Below are positions 34,413-43,209 of a stretch of DNA of 64,000 bases, piece after piece. Within the stretch, counting starts at the first letter, position 1; the number at the start of each line of letters is the position of its first letter. The stretch is taken from NCBI GenBank assembly GCA_002480565.1, contig DLCK01000072.1, positions 78,134 through 142,133 of the forward strand. Reading direction: 5' to 3'. This DNA comes from Phycisphaerales bacterium UBA7800. GTDB lineage: Bacteria > Planctomycetota > Phycisphaerae > Phycisphaerales > Phycisphaeraceae. The notes under the pieces are model-generated. The model worked only from the letters and a program-made list of their open reading frames with translations, was not told where the DNA came from and did no database searches. Position numbers and translations under genes: made by a program.

Positions 34413-34919
34413 ATGATTATGCCGAATCAAAAAATCGCGCCCCCGTCGGATGACAAGCGATGGAAAGTGGTCGAAACCACCATCCGTCGCAACGGGTCAT
34501 CCTCCGGTGCGTTGATCGAAACTCTGCACAGTGTGCAGGAATGGTTCGGGTACCTGGATGACGAGGCACTGACCTACGTTGCCCAGCGCCTGATGGTTCC
34601 CCTCTCGAAGGTGTACGGCGTTGCAACCTTCTACCATTTCTTCACCCTCAAGCCCGGTGGCAAGCATACCTGCGTGGTCTGCAACGGCACGGCATGCTAC
34701 ATCAAGGGTGCCAAGAAACTCATCGACTCCATGGCTGATAAATACGGCGTCAAACCCGGTGAAACCTCCAAGGACGGCGAGCTTTCCGTACTCACTGCCC
34801 GTTGTCTGGGTTCATGCGGCCTGGCTCCGGCGGTCGTGATCGACGGTGACGTCAAGGGCAACATCGAATCCGATGAACTGATCGATGTTCTGGAAGGAGT
34901 GATCAATCATGACGCCTGA
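34413..34919 (+). CDS. hoxE: Bidirectional hydrogenase diaphorase subunit HoxE
   Basis: NuoE-like [2Fe-2S] subunit, 168 residues. Thioredoxin-like ferredoxin ligands are VVCNGTAC and ARCLGSC; ATFYHFFTLKPGGKH is the family mark. Part of the diaphorase module (HoxEFU) that exchanges electrons between the hydrogenase and NAD(P)H. Its 3' end overlaps hoxF by 11 bp, and it follows the nickel importer by 2 bp. The start could be 34413 or the second ATG at 34419. Confidence 0.94.
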   Translation: MIMPNQKIAPPSDDKRWKVVETTIRRNGSSSGALIETLHSVQEWFGYLDDEALTYVAQRLMVPLSKVYGVATFYHFFTLKPGGKHTCVVCNGTACYIKGAKKLIDSMADKYGVKPGETSKDGELSVLTARCLGSCGLAPAVVIDGDVKGNIESDELIDVLEGVINHDA

Positions 34920-36555
34920 TGAATTAATGGATGTCGCACAGGGCTTGCAGGAAAAGGACGCCAAGACGCCCAACCATGTCCGCGTCTGCACCGCTGCAAG
35001 TTGCCTGTCTTTAAAAAGTGACGATCTGGCCAAAGAGATCAAAAAAGAACTCAAAGAAGTCGGCAAGGACAAGGAAACCAAAGTCCGTTGCGTTGGCTGT
35101 ATGGGTCTGTGTTCTGCTGGCCCGTTGGTCAGTGTGGAATCACAGGATCAAGAACCGGTGATGTATCAGAACGTCACCGTCGATAACGCCTCGCAAATTG
35201 CCAAGTCTGTTGCCAGTGGCAGCAAGATCGAGGAACTGGTCTGTGATACGAAGATTCCGTTCTTCGCTCGCCAGGAAAAAATCGTGCTGGAAAACTCCGG
35301 CGTGATCGATGCTGATGACATCAACGACTACATTGCCAACGATGGCTATCAGGCGTTGATGACCGCAATCAGCGAGATGCAACCCAATGAAGTCCTCGAC
35401 GAAATCACCAAGAGCGGCCTGCGCGGTCGTGGTGGTGCGGGCTTCCCAACAGGTCTGAAATGGAACATGTTGGCCAAGACACCTTCGGATACCAAGTACA
35501 TCATCTGCAACGCAGACGAAGGTGACCCCGGTGCATTCATGGACCGTGCGATTCTTGAATCCGACCCCCATCGCATCCTTGAAGGGATGGCGTTGGCAGC
35601 CTACGCCACCGGTGCGACTGAAGGCTTCATTTACGTGCGTGCCGAGTATCCGCTGGCCATTAAACGTCTCAAAACGGCCATCCGTTTGGCAACCAAGAAC
35701 AACTTCCTGGGCTCAACCATCGGTGGGACGAAGTTCAGCTTCACCATCGATATCCGTCTGGGTGCAGGTGCCTTTGTCTGTGGTGAAGAAACCGCATTGA
35801 TCGCCTCCATCGAAGGTAAGCGTGGTCAACCGCGTCCACGTCCGCCATTCCCTGCTGAAAAGGGACTCTGGGGCAAACCCACGAGTATCAACAACGTCGA
35901 AACCCTGGCCAACATCGCTCCCATTGTCCGCAAGGGTGGCGAATGGTTTGCAGGTATCGGCACCAACAAGTCCAAGGGCACCAAAGTCTTTGCACTGGCT
36001 GGCAAAATCAACAACACCGGACTCATCGAAGTCCCCATGGGGTTGACCCTTCGCGACATTGTCTTTGACATCGGTGGCGGGATTCCTGATGGCCAGGAAT
36101 TCAAAGCCGTGCAAACCGGTGGGCCTTCAGGCGGGTGTCTACCTGAAGAACATCTGGACATGGGCGTCGATTACGACTCCCTTCGCACCGCAGGCTCGAT
36201 CATGGGCTCGGGTGGCATGATCATCATGGATCAAACTTCCAACATGGTCGATGTGGCTCGCTTCTTCATGGAATTCTGCATGAGTGAATCGTGTGGCAAG
36301 TGTATCCCCTGCCGTGTGGGTACTTACCAGATGCATGAATTGCTCAACCGTATCGCTGAAGGCGAAGGTACCACCGATGACCTTGCCAAGCTCGAAGAAC
36401 TCTGCGATGTCGTAGCCAACACCAGCTTGTGTGGTCTTGGTCAGACTTCGCCTAATCCTGTCCGCAGTACGCTGCGCTATTTCCGACATGAATATCTTGA
36501 ACTGATTGATGGCAAGCACATCCCAGCGGGTGCAGGCCAGGAGGTGGCATCATGA
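34909..36555 (+). CDS. hoxF: Bidirectional hydrogenase diaphorase subunit HoxF (FMN/NAD site)
   Basis: 548 residues. N-terminal [2Fe-2S] thioredoxin-like domain (VRVCTAASC and VRCVGCMGLC, ~25-100), then a NuoF-like domain with the NAD/FMN site (SGLRGRGGAGFPTGLKW, ICNADEGDPGAFMDR, GAGAFVCGEETALIASIEG), an SLBB-type segment, and the C-terminal [4Fe-4S] ligands ESCGKCIPCRVGT with a distal Cys in SLCGLG. It is the NAD(P)-reducing site of the complex. The overlaps with hoxE (11 bp) and hoxU (4 bp) show an operon. Confidence 0.95.
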   Translation: MTPDELMDVAQGLQEKDAKTPNHVRVCTAASCLSLKSDDLAKEIKKELKEVGKDKETKVRCVGCMGLCSAGPLVSVESQDQEPVMYQNVTVDNASQIAKSVASGSKIEELVCDTKIPFFARQEKIVLENSGVIDADDINDYIANDGYQALMTAISEMQPNEVLDEITKSGLRGRGGAGFPTGLKWNMLAKTPSDTKYIICNADEGDPGAFMDRAILESDPHRILEGMALAAYATGATEGFIYVRAEYPLAIKRLKTAIRLATKNNFLGSTIGGTKFSFTIDIRLGAGAFVCGEETALIASIEGKRGQPRPRPPFPAEKGLWGKPTSINNVETLANIAPIVRKGGEWFAGIGTNKSKGTKVFALAGKINNTGLIEVPMGLTLRDIVFDIGGGIPDGQEFKAVQTGGPSGGCLPEEHLDMGVDYDSLRTAGSIMGSGGMIIMDQTSNMVDVARFFMEFCMSESCGKCIPCRVGTYQMHELLNRIAEGEGTTDDLAKLEELCDVVANTSLCGLGQTSPNPVRSTLRYFRHEYLELIDGKHIPAGAGQEVAS

Positions 36556-37271
36556 GTAAAGTGACCCGCGTCGTCACGCTGAGCATCAATGACCAGGAGG
36601 TCACCGGCCGTGAGGATGAATCCATCCTTCAGGTCGCCCGTCAGCATGACATTGATATTCCGACCCTTTGTTTCCTTGAAGGTCTATCAGGCTGGGGCTC
36701 TTGTCGCATCTGTCTGATCGCTGTTGAGGGCGTTCCCAAGCTTCTGCCTGCATGCATGACCTACTGTGCAGAAGGCATGAAAGTCCAAACCGAAAACGAG
36801 CAGATCAAGGCCTATCGCAAAAGCATTCTTGAATTGCTCTTCTCTGAGCGCAATCACATCTGTAGTGTCTGCGTCAGTAACGGTGCTTGCGAATTACAGT
36901 CACTGGCTCAGAAGTGTGGTGTGGACCATGTGTCCCTGCCCTACCGCTTCCCGGATTACGAAGTGGATTCATCACACAATCTCTTCCGCAATGACCACAA
37001 CCGCTGCGTGCTTTGTACACGCTGTATTCGGGTCTGCGATGAAATTGAAGGTGCCCACGTCTGGGATCTTGCAGACCGCGGCATTGATGCCAAGGTCATC
37101 TCTGATCTCAATGCCCCTTGGGGTGATTCGGAGACCTGCACCAACTGCGGCAAGTGCGTACAGGTCTGCCCGACCGGTGCGTTGGTTCAAAAAGGTACGG
37201 CGGTTGCTGAAATGCACAAGCGTCGCGCCTTCCTGCCTTATCTCAATGCCATGAGAGGAAACCACGGATGA
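36552..37271 (+). CDS. hoxU: Bidirectional hydrogenase diaphorase subunit HoxU
   Basis: 239 residues, equivalent to the N-terminal part of NuoG. [2Fe-2S] plant-type ligands (LCFLEGLSGWGSCRIC), the His-Cys3 type cluster region (NHICSVCVSNGACELQ), then two [4Fe-4S] motifs (CVLCTRCIRVC and CTNCGKCVQVCPTGAL). It transfers electrons from HoxY to HoxF. It overlaps both neighbours by 4 bp (ATGA). Confidence 0.95.
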   Translation: MSKVTRVVTLSINDQEVTGREDESILQVARQHDIDIPTLCFLEGLSGWGSCRICLIAVEGVPKLLPACMTYCAEGMKVQTENEQIKAYRKSILELLFSERNHICSVCVSNGACELQSLAQKCGVDHVSLPYRFPDYEVDSSHNLFRNDHNRCVLCTRCIRVCDEIEGAHVWDLADRGIDAKVISDLNAPWGDSETCTNCGKCVQVCPTGALVQKGTAVAEMHKRRAFLPYLNAMRGNHG

Positions 37272-37813
37272 GTGATACCATCACAAAAATAAAAGTTGCC
37301 ACCATCTGGATCGACGGCTGCTCAGGTTGCCACATGTCGTTCCTGGATATCGATGAACGTATTTTGGATTTGGCCCCGCATATCGACATGGTCTACGGCC
37401 CGTTGGTTGATCTCAAAGAGATTCCCGAAGGTTTGGATCTGGTGATCGTCGAAGGTGCCGTCGCCAATGAAGCTGATCTGCATCATGTGTTGGAACTGCG
37501 TAAGAAGTCCAAATTCATGATCGCGTTAGGTGATTGTGCAGTGAGTGGCAACGTGCCCTCCATGCGGAATCCCATCGGTCAGGAAGCCTGCTTTGAGCGT
37601 GCGTATTTTGAAAATGCCGACACCGGTCAGCAGATTCCCACCAATGGTGTGCCAGCGTTACTCAAGAACGCGATTCCGGTGCATCAGGCAGTGAAGGTTG
37701 ACCTGTTTATTCAGGGATGCCCACCGCCAGCGGATGCCATTTTCTTCGTCCTTTCCGAGCTTGTTGCCGGACGAGTCCCCGATCCTACCAAAGTCACGCG
37801 ATTCGGCGCTTAA
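37268..37813 (+). CDS. hoxY: NAD-linked [NiFe] hydrogenase small subunit HoxY
   Basis: 181 residues. IDGCSGCHMSFLDIDERI gives the first two cluster cysteines, IALGDCAVSGNVPSMRN and IQGCPPPADAIF the others, consistent with the single proximal [4Fe-4S] cluster of group 3d small subunits. There is no twin-arginine signal, so the enzyme is cytoplasmic. It overlaps hoxU and is followed by hoxH 27 bp later. Confidence 0.95.
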   Translation: MSDTITKIKVATIWIDGCSGCHMSFLDIDERILDLAPHIDMVYGPLVDLKEIPEGLDLVIVEGAVANEADLHHVLELRKKSKFMIALGDCAVSGNVPSMRNPIGQEACFERAYFENADTGQQIPTNGVPALLKNAIPVHQAVKVDLFIQGCPPPADAIFFVLSELVAGRVPDPTKVTRFGA

Positions 37814-37840
37814 ACGCCAGTCGCCTGTTGGAGAATACAC

Positions 37841-39271
37841 GTGTCTAGAACCATAGAAATTGATCCAGTCACGCGCATCGAGGGCCACGCCCGGATCACC
37901 ATCAAACTTGATGATGGTGGCAATGTCGATGACGCGTTATTCCACGTCACCCAGTTCCGTGGGTTTGAAAAGTTTTGTGAAGGTCGTCCCTTCCCGGAAA
38001 TGCCTTCACTGACTGCTCGTACCTGCGGGATCTGTCCTGTGAGTCACCTGATGGCTGCCAGTAAAGCCTGTGACGAAATCATGGCAGTGGACATCCCACC
38101 TGTTGCTAAAAAGCTGCGTCGGATCATGAACTTCGCGCAGTTGACTCAGTCCCATGCACTGAGTTTCTTTCACCTTTCAAGCCCGGACATGCTCCTGGGT
38201 TGGGATGCCGATCCTGCCAAGCGAAATGTGTTTGGCGTCATCGTCGAATTCCCGGACCTGGCCCGAATGGGTATCCGTCTGCGTCAGATCGGTCAAAGCA
38301 TCATCGCCATCCTGGGTAACAAACGTGTCCACCCGGCATGGATGGTGCCCGGTGGTGTCAATGCACCCTTGACCGCTGAAAAACGTGACGAAATCCTGCC
38401 CATGGCTGAAGAAGCACTGGGACTGGCGCTTAAGACCTACGGCTGGTACAAAACCCAGTACAGCAACTTCTCAGAAGAAATCGAACACTTCGCCAACTTC
38501 CCATCACTGTACATGGGCATGGTCAACGAAGAAGGTAATCTCGAACATTACGACGGATACCTTCGCGTGATGAACCATGACGGCTCACTGCTACATGACA
38601 AAGTCCCCACCGATAACTACCAGGACATCGTCGGTGAAGCAGTCGAAGATTTCAGCTACATGAAGTTCCCGTACTACAAGCCCATGGGTTACCCCCAAGG
38701 CATGTACCGCGTCGGACCACTGGCTCGACTGAATGTCTGTAACAAGTGCGGCACCCCCCAGGCGGACATCGCCTTGGCTGAGTTCCGTGCCTTGCAGAAA
38801 AACAGCGGCCCGGTGACATCCAGTTTCCACTTCCACTATGCCCGTCTGATCGAAATCATCTTCGCCCTTGAGAAGATGCTCGAACTGCTGCGTCACGACG
38901 ACATTCTCAGCGAGATGGTTCGCGCTCGGGCACGTGGTAACCGCAGCCGTGGTATCGGTATTGCCGAAGCACCACGCGGGACGTTGATCCATGACTATGA
39001 AGTCGACAAGCATTGCCAGATGACCAAGGCCAATCTCATCATTGCCACCGGTCACAACAACCTGGCGATGAACGCCGGCGTCAAACAGGTCGCTCAGCAT
39101 TGGATCAAGGATGGCAAGATTGAAGAGCACATGCTCAACCGCGTCGAAGCAGTCATTCGCTGCTATGACCCGTGTCTGAGTTGTGCGACGCATGCCATGG
39201 GCAAGATGCCGCTGCACATCGAACTGACCGACGCTTCTGGCAAGATCATTGATGAAGTGACACGCGGGTAA
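37841..39271 (+). CDS. hoxH: NAD-linked [NiFe] hydrogenase large subunit HoxH
   Basis: 476 residues with the active-site cysteines in both motifs: RTCGICPVSH (Cys62, Cys65) and DPCLSCATH (Cys445, Cys448). A 25-residue C-terminal peptide after His451 should be removed by the HoxW protease after nickel insertion. The sequence and the HoxEFUY partners place it in group 3d (bidirectional, NAD-coupled). GTG start with TTGGAG 8 nt upstream. A palindromic repeat of the CAGAG family separates it from hoxW. Confidence 0.95.
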   Translation: MSRTIEIDPVTRIEGHARITIKLDDGGNVDDALFHVTQFRGFEKFCEGRPFPEMPSLTARTCGICPVSHLMAASKACDEIMAVDIPPVAKKLRRIMNFAQLTQSHALSFFHLSSPDMLLGWDADPAKRNVFGVIVEFPDLARMGIRLRQIGQSIIAILGNKRVHPAWMVPGGVNAPLTAEKRDEILPMAEEALGLALKTYGWYKTQYSNFSEEIEHFANFPSLYMGMVNEEGNLEHYDGYLRVMNHDGSLLHDKVPTDNYQDIVGEAVEDFSYMKFPYYKPMGYPQGMYRVGPLARLNVCNKCGTPQADIALAEFRALQKNSGPVTSSFHFHYARLIEIIFALEKMLELLRHDDILSEMVRARARGNRSRGIGIAEAPRGTLIHDYEVDKHCQMTKANLIIATGHNNLAMNAGVKQVAQHWIKDGKIEEHMLNRVEAVIRCYDPCLSCATHAMGKMPLHIELTDASGKIIDEVTRG

Positions 39272-39283
39272 GATTGTTTATTG

Positions 39284-39418
39284 TTTTAACCACAGAGTCA
39301 CAGAGGCACAGAGATGACACAGAGTAAACATTCAGACATGAATAAGGTGCAAACACATGCATCACTTTCATGCTCTGTCCGGATTTGCTCTGTGACTCTG
39401 TGCCTCTGCGGTTCATTC
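39284..39418. repeat. CAGAG-family inverted repeat between hoxH and hoxW
   Basis: Left arm 39284-39313 and right arm 39389-39418 are near reverse complements built on CAGAGTCACAGAGGCACAG. The arms match those of the longer element at 272-670, but the interior is only ~75 bp here. It can form a long hairpin in the hox transcript. Confidence 0.75.
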
Positions 39419-39481
39419 CATAGGCATTGTTGTCTGTGGGGATATACAAATTAACACGTCCATTGAAAGAGTTCTTACAAA

Positions 39482-39958
39482 ATGAAACGTGCATTGATAA
39501 TAGGGTTTGGCTCTGAGATTCGTGGGGACGATGCCTTTGGGCCGCAGGTTGCATATGAACTTCAAGACAGGGTTCACCCGGAAGTCGTGGTGGAAACCTG
39601 TCAGGGATTGACGCCTGATATTGCGTTGACCATTTCAGAAGTGGACATCGTGATTTTCGTGGACTGTGCCGTGGGGCCAGAGCCAGGAAAAATCAATCAT
39701 CAACTCATTACGCCCAGTGATGACAAAAGTCTTTCGATGGTTCACTTTCTAAGTCCCGAATCACTGCTGACATGGTGCGGATCGCTGTATGGCAAGTTGC
39801 CTGAAGCGCACGTCTTCACCGTCACCGGCAAGTGCTATGACATCAGTAACAGTCTCACCGAGCCGGTGCTCAATGCCTTCCCGCAAGTCGTCGAACAAGT
39901 TTTATCACTGCTTGCACAAAACGGTTTGCCCGGGCATAAGGTGATGAGCCATGCATGA
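39482..39958 (+). CDS. hoxW: Hydrogenase maturation protease HoxW
   Basis: Endopeptidase that removes the HoxH C-terminal peptide once nickel is bound. The 158-residue protein has the family N-terminus (RALIIGFGSEIRGDDAFGPQVAYEL) with nickel-sensing Glu and Asp in SEIRGDD, VDIVIFVDCAVGPEPG, and HFLSPESLL. Separated from hoxH by the palindromic repeat, it overlaps hypA by 8 bp. Confidence 0.93.
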   Translation: MKRALIIGFGSEIRGDDAFGPQVAYELQDRVHPEVVVETCQGLTPDIALTISEVDIVIFVDCAVGPEPGKINHQLITPSDDKSLSMVHFLSPESLLTWCGSLYGKLPEAHVFTVTGKCYDISNSLTEPVLNAFPQVVEQVLSLLAQNGLPGHKVMSHA

Positions 39959-40307
39959 GTTTTCATTAGCAACATCAATGGTCGATCTCGTCAAAGCCAA
40001 CTGCCCTGAGGGTGAAGAGCTTGAGAGTATCACCATCGAGGCCGGCCCCATGCGTGGCATCGAACCTCAAGCGATGCAATGGGCATGGGAAGCAGCAACG
40101 CAACACACACCTATCGCAGGATGCAAACTCCAACTCATTCAGCAGCCCTGGAAGCTGCACTGCCCTGACTGTCAGACAAGTTTTGAAGCCGATGACATGT
40201 TCACCGATTGTGAATGTGGATGTGACAAAACCTCGCCGGTGGATTGTGACAACCTTCGACTTGTGAGGTTAACGCTTAAAGATAAAGTAGGGGTAAGTGA
40301 TTCGTGA
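39951..40307 (+). CDS. hypA: Hydrogenase nickel incorporation protein HypA
   Basis: 118 residues. MHEFSLATSMVDLV gives the N-terminal nickel-binding MHE motif; CPDC and CECGC form the zinc site. It delivers nickel to HoxH together with HypB. The last residues (GVSDS) and the stop codon are encoded within the left arm of a palindromic repeat (from 40286), so the C-terminus seems to have been set by repeat insertion. The start overlaps hoxW. Confidence 0.92.
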   Translation: MHEFSLATSMVDLVKANCPEGEELESITIEAGPMRGIEPQAMQWAWEAATQHTPIAGCKLQLIQQPWKLHCPDCQTSFEADDMFTDCECGCDKTSPVDCDNLRLVRLTLKDKVGVSDS

Positions 40308-40387
40308 TTTGGGATTAGGGCAAGGCACTTTTCATCAAAGCATATTTTTATTTACCCTAATCCCTACTCACTAATCACTACTCCCTG
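40286..40387. repeat. GGGATTAG-family inverted repeat between hypA and hypB
   Basis: Left arm ~40286-40322 (GTAAGTGATTCGTGATTTGGGATTAGGG as two overlapping phrases) and right arm ~40351-40387 (ACCCTAATCCCTACTCACTAATCACTACTCCC in inverted sense). The same phrase recurs at 53113-53218 and, as GGGACTAG, at 59644-59750. The element overlaps the hypA 3' end. Confidence 0.7.
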
Positions 40388-40405
40388 AAAACAAAGGTTC
40401 CCGCC

Positions 40406-41050
40406 ATGGATATTCCGATTGTCGAAAATGTTCTGAAACTCAACGATGAAGTCGCTGCGATTAATCGTAAAACACTCAAAGAAGCAGGTGTCTACACCGT
40501 GGACCTCATCGGTTCACCGGGCAGTGGCAAAACCTCACTGCTCGAAGCCACCTTCAAAGCCATAGGTGATAAAGCACGCATCGGTGTCCTTGTCGGTGAT
40601 CTGACCACCGCGCGCGATGCCACACGCATTTCCAAATGGTGTCCCGATGTCGTGCAGATCAACACCGGCAAAGGCTGTCACCTCGATGCCAACCAGGTCC
40701 GTCAAGGACTCGACCGACTCAAGCTCGACGAGTTGGATATTCTCGTTATTGAAAACGTCGGCAATCTCATCTGTCCTGTCGGTTTTGATCTTGGGCAGGA
40801 TTCGAAAGTCGGTTTATTCAGTGTTGCTGAAGGCGATGACAAACCTGCCAAGCATCCGTACATTGTGATGGAAGCCGAGTTACTGCTGCTCAACAAGATG
40901 GACCTGCTGCCTCACGTGACCTTTGACATGGACATTTTCAAGGAAGACATCAGCCGCATCAATCCCACCGTCCAACTCATGGAAGTCTGCGCGACCAATG
41001 GCTGGATCAACGAATGGTGCGATTGGTTGCTGGCCAAAGTCGGCAAGTAA
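40406..41050 (+). CDS. hypB: Hydrogenase nickel insertion GTPase HypB
   Basis: 214 residues. SIMIBI GTPase with P-loop GSPGSGKTSLLEA, switch GDLTTARDA, the metal-site CHLDANQV, ENVGNLICPVGFDLG and the base-recognition motif LLNKMDLL. It powers nickel delivery to HoxH. The N-terminus lacks the histidine-rich nickel-storage stretch found in some HypB proteins. AAAGG lies upstream. It is the last clear hydrogenase gene of the cluster, separated from hypA by a palindromic repeat. Confidence 0.95.
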   Translation: MDIPIVENVLKLNDEVAAINRKTLKEAGVYTVDLIGSPGSGKTSLLEATFKAIGDKARIGVLVGDLTTARDATRISKWCPDVVQINTGKGCHLDANQVRQGLDRLKLDELDILVIENVGNLICPVGFDLGQDSKVGLFSVAEGDDKPAKHPYIVMEAELLLLNKMDLLPHVTFDMDIFKEDISRINPTVQLMEVCATNGWINEWCDWLLAKVGK

Positions 41051-41272
41051 TTCATCAAGACATTTCGATCACGGTTCAACACGTTAGCACCGGATGTGAA
41101 TCCGGTGCAGGTGCTTCATGTCGGTTGAAGGATGGGTAGTGCGAATGCGAAACCAACACTACTGCTATTCCCACCGCCACCGCTTTGGGTAATATTGAGA
41201 CGCACCATCATTTCCGATTCTTGATTTGGATCATCACCATTTCATGTAGTGTCTGTGTATCATGTGCGAATC
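41051..41272. other. Intergenic after hypB
   Basis: 222 bp with no gene seen. TATCAT at 41258-41263, 9 nt before the chosen start of the ZIP gene, is a likely -10 box. Confidence 0.35.
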
Positions 41273-42136
41273 ATGAGTTGTATGAATTTCATTTTTTCCC
41301 TTGCCCAAAGTGATCCTGTTGCGTTGTCGCAGGACCAACTGCTCTGGAACGTCATCATCGCAGGTGTCGCCTCGGCATTGGCGACGGGGTTGGGGGCGAT
41401 CCCGTTTATTTTCATGCGCGGCAACACCACCCCCAAGTGGCAAGGCTACTGCTCCGGGGCAGCAGGCGGAATGATGATCGGCGCATCGGTCTTCAGTCTT
41501 GTTCATGAAGGCCAACAAATCAACCCGCAGACCACCGTCGTTGGACTCCTGGCGGGAATGATCTTTCTATGGATCGCTGCCAAGTTCCTGCATGATCATC
41601 ACAGTCACGACGTTGCTGAACATGACCATGAACACGAACACCAAGACCACGAGCATCAACATAGCCATGTCCAACAGCTTCAATCTTCCAAGCTTTCACC
41701 GCAGAGCCTACTCGTCCTGCTGACGATGTTTGTTCACAGTGGTGCTGAAGGCATTGCCATCGGCGTGGGGTTTGCTTCGGGCGAAATCGAGCTTGGGATT
41801 CTCGTTGCCTTGGTGATTAGCGTCCACAACATCCCCGAGGGAATCGCCATCACCTTGCCGATGCACGCACAGGGGATCAGTCTGTGGAAGTGTGCCTGGT
41901 GGAGTGTGTTTTCGTCACTGCCTCAACCGATCGTAGCCATCCCTGCATTCCTGCTGGTGCATCACTTCCAATACCTTGTTGCACCGAGCATGGGCTTTGC
42001 AGCAGGTGCGATGTTGTACCTCGTCGTCGCCGAATTGTTGCCTGAGAGTTACGCACGCTGCACCAAGCATCAAACCGCATGGTCAGTGATGGTCGGACTT
42101 CTGGGCATGTTGGTATTTGTCATGCTCGTGGACTAA
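41273..42136 (+). CDS. ZIP-family divalent metal transporter
   Basis: 287-residue membrane protein, about eight hydrophobic helices. A long histidine-rich loop follows helix 3 (DHHSHDVAEHDHEHEHQ and on, ~residues 105-135), and the two metal-site helices read FVHSGAEGIAIGVGFA and ISVHNIPEGIAITLP, the core ZIP signature. It should import Zn, Fe or Ni. ATG 41273 is preferred since TATCAT lies 9 nt upstream; 41282 is a second in-frame ATG. Being just after the hydrogenase accessory genes may be chance or may indicate metal supply. Confidence 0.88.
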   Translation: MSCMNFIFSLAQSDPVALSQDQLLWNVIIAGVASALATGLGAIPFIFMRGNTTPKWQGYCSGAAGGMMIGASVFSLVHEGQQINPQTTVVGLLAGMIFLWIAAKFLHDHHSHDVAEHDHEHEHQDHEHQHSHVQQLQSSKLSPQSLLVLLTMFVHSGAEGIAIGVGFASGEIELGILVALVISVHNIPEGIAITLPMHAQGISLWKCAWWSVFSSLPQPIVAIPAFLLVHHFQYLVAPSMGFAAGAMLYLVVAELLPESYARCTKHQTAWSVMVGLLGMLVFVMLVD

Positions 42137-42286
42137 CCCCCCGGAAGTTTTACTTGGATTCAAGTAACATTTCTGACTTTGCTAAACGCTGCCCCCGGAA
42201 GTTTCACTTGGATTCAGGTATCATTTCTGACTTTGCTAAACGTCTGCCTTCGGAAGTTCGCCTTGGTTTCCAGTATCATTTCAGGC
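42137..42286 (+). repeat. Three tandem 54/55-bp promoter-bearing repeats
   Basis: Unit 1 (42137-42190), unit 2 (42191-42245) and partial unit 3 (42246-42286) each start with a CCGGAAG-type motif, and continue with CTTGGWTTCMRGTATCATTTC; units 1 and 2 share CTGACTTTGCTAAACG. Unit 3 supplies the TATCAT box 7 nt before the ATG of the following lipoprotein gene; unit 2 has the same TATCAT and unit 1 a mutated TAACAT. It looks like a tandem amplification of the promoter segment. Confidence 0.85.
42274..42279 (+). promoter_or_regulatory. -10 box TATCAT of leaderless lipoprotein gene
   Basis: TATCAT ends exactly 7 nt before the ATG at 42287, the same spacing as TACAAT before tatC and pheA, so transcription is expected to start at or next to the initiator A. 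Confidence 0.5.
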
Positions 42287-43162
42287 ATGAATCACAGCGT
42301 CAAAGAGACACAACGTCTGAGATTGGTATGTCTATGCAGTTTGCTTTGCATCTTCACTGGCTGTCAGACCAAGATGACTGCACGCCAGGCACAACGTGAT
42401 CTCAAACAACTTGTTGATACCGCGACACCTGTTTTTGAACATGATCACATCGCGTTACTCCACTGTGGCAACTTCGCGGATCACGCAAAAATTCAGCAAT
42501 GCATCACCCAAACCCAACGTGCGGTCGACATCTGGTTTAGCAGTAAGCCCCGCGACTATACCACCCGACTACTCATCTTTTCACCTGACGAACCACTGGG
42601 CAAACAACTGGCCAAAGAGATGGGATCAAGCAGTCACGTTGCAGGCAATACCGAAGCCCGGACGCATACCATCCTCATTAGCGGCTATCCGTCTCAAGAA
42701 GACTTCTGGGCAACGTTGCGACATGAATTAACGCATGATGCGATGCTTCGCCATTTTGATACCGTTGAACAATTGCCACCCTTTTGGCTTACCGAAGGGA
42801 TGGCTACGGTGTTTGAAGTCCCTGCTTATGCGGATGGGAAACCCGCAATCAATCCCAAGCGACTTGATCGTTTCAAAATCATTTGCAACAACCAAAAGCT
42901 AAACGTCCTGCCTTTGATTACCCGTGAATCAAACACGCGATCCAGTTCCAATGATTATGCTCAAGCGTGGGGGCTGACCTATTTTTTGATGCGTCAACAC
43001 TCTGCGGATATGCGTCGGTATCTTGCAATGTATCAACAACGAACATTCGAGAACACGCAACACCAATCGCAATTTGACGACTGTTTTGTTCAGCAGCAAT
43101 CGCACGCTCAATTGATGAGCCAACTCTCACGCTGGTGTTCGTTGCAGATGACACCTCGTTAA
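42287..43162 (+). CDS. Lipoprotein with HExxH metallopeptidase-like domain
   Basis: 291 residues. Lipoprotein signal (hydrophobic RLVCLCSLLCIFTGC, Cys at ~23). The central segment FWATLRHELTHDAMLRHF holds a HELTH zinc-peptidase motif, followed by PPFWLTEGMATVFE, where the Glu of EGMA would be the third ligand, as in gluzincin-type families such as the planctomycete DUF1570 proteins. Substrate unknown. Start 42287 is chosen because it gives the lipobox peptide and lies 7 nt after a TATCAT box; the upstream in-frame sequence is the tandem repeat. It converges with the beta-helix gene. Confidence 0.75.
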   Translation: MNHSVKETQRLRLVCLCSLLCIFTGCQTKMTARQAQRDLKQLVDTATPVFEHDHIALLHCGNFADHAKIQQCITQTQRAVDIWFSSKPRDYTTRLLIFSPDEPLGKQLAKEMGSSSHVAGNTEARTHTILISGYPSQEDFWATLRHELTHDAMLRHFDTVEQLPPFWLTEGMATVFEVPAYADGKPAINPKRLDRFKIICNNQKLNVLPLITRESNTRSSSNDYAQAWGLTYFLMRQHSADMRRYLAMYQQRTFENTQHQSQFDDCFVQQQSHAQLMSQLSRWCSLQMTPR

Positions 43163-43209
43163 AACGACTCTTCATCCTTACCGGATTCGTAACTGCGATC
43201 CACTTGAAA

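Noticed and set aside
42079..42399. 106-codon frame over the tandem repeats
   Set aside because: The repeated residues only reflect the 54/55-bp DNA repeat, and it overlaps the lipoprotein gene in another frame.
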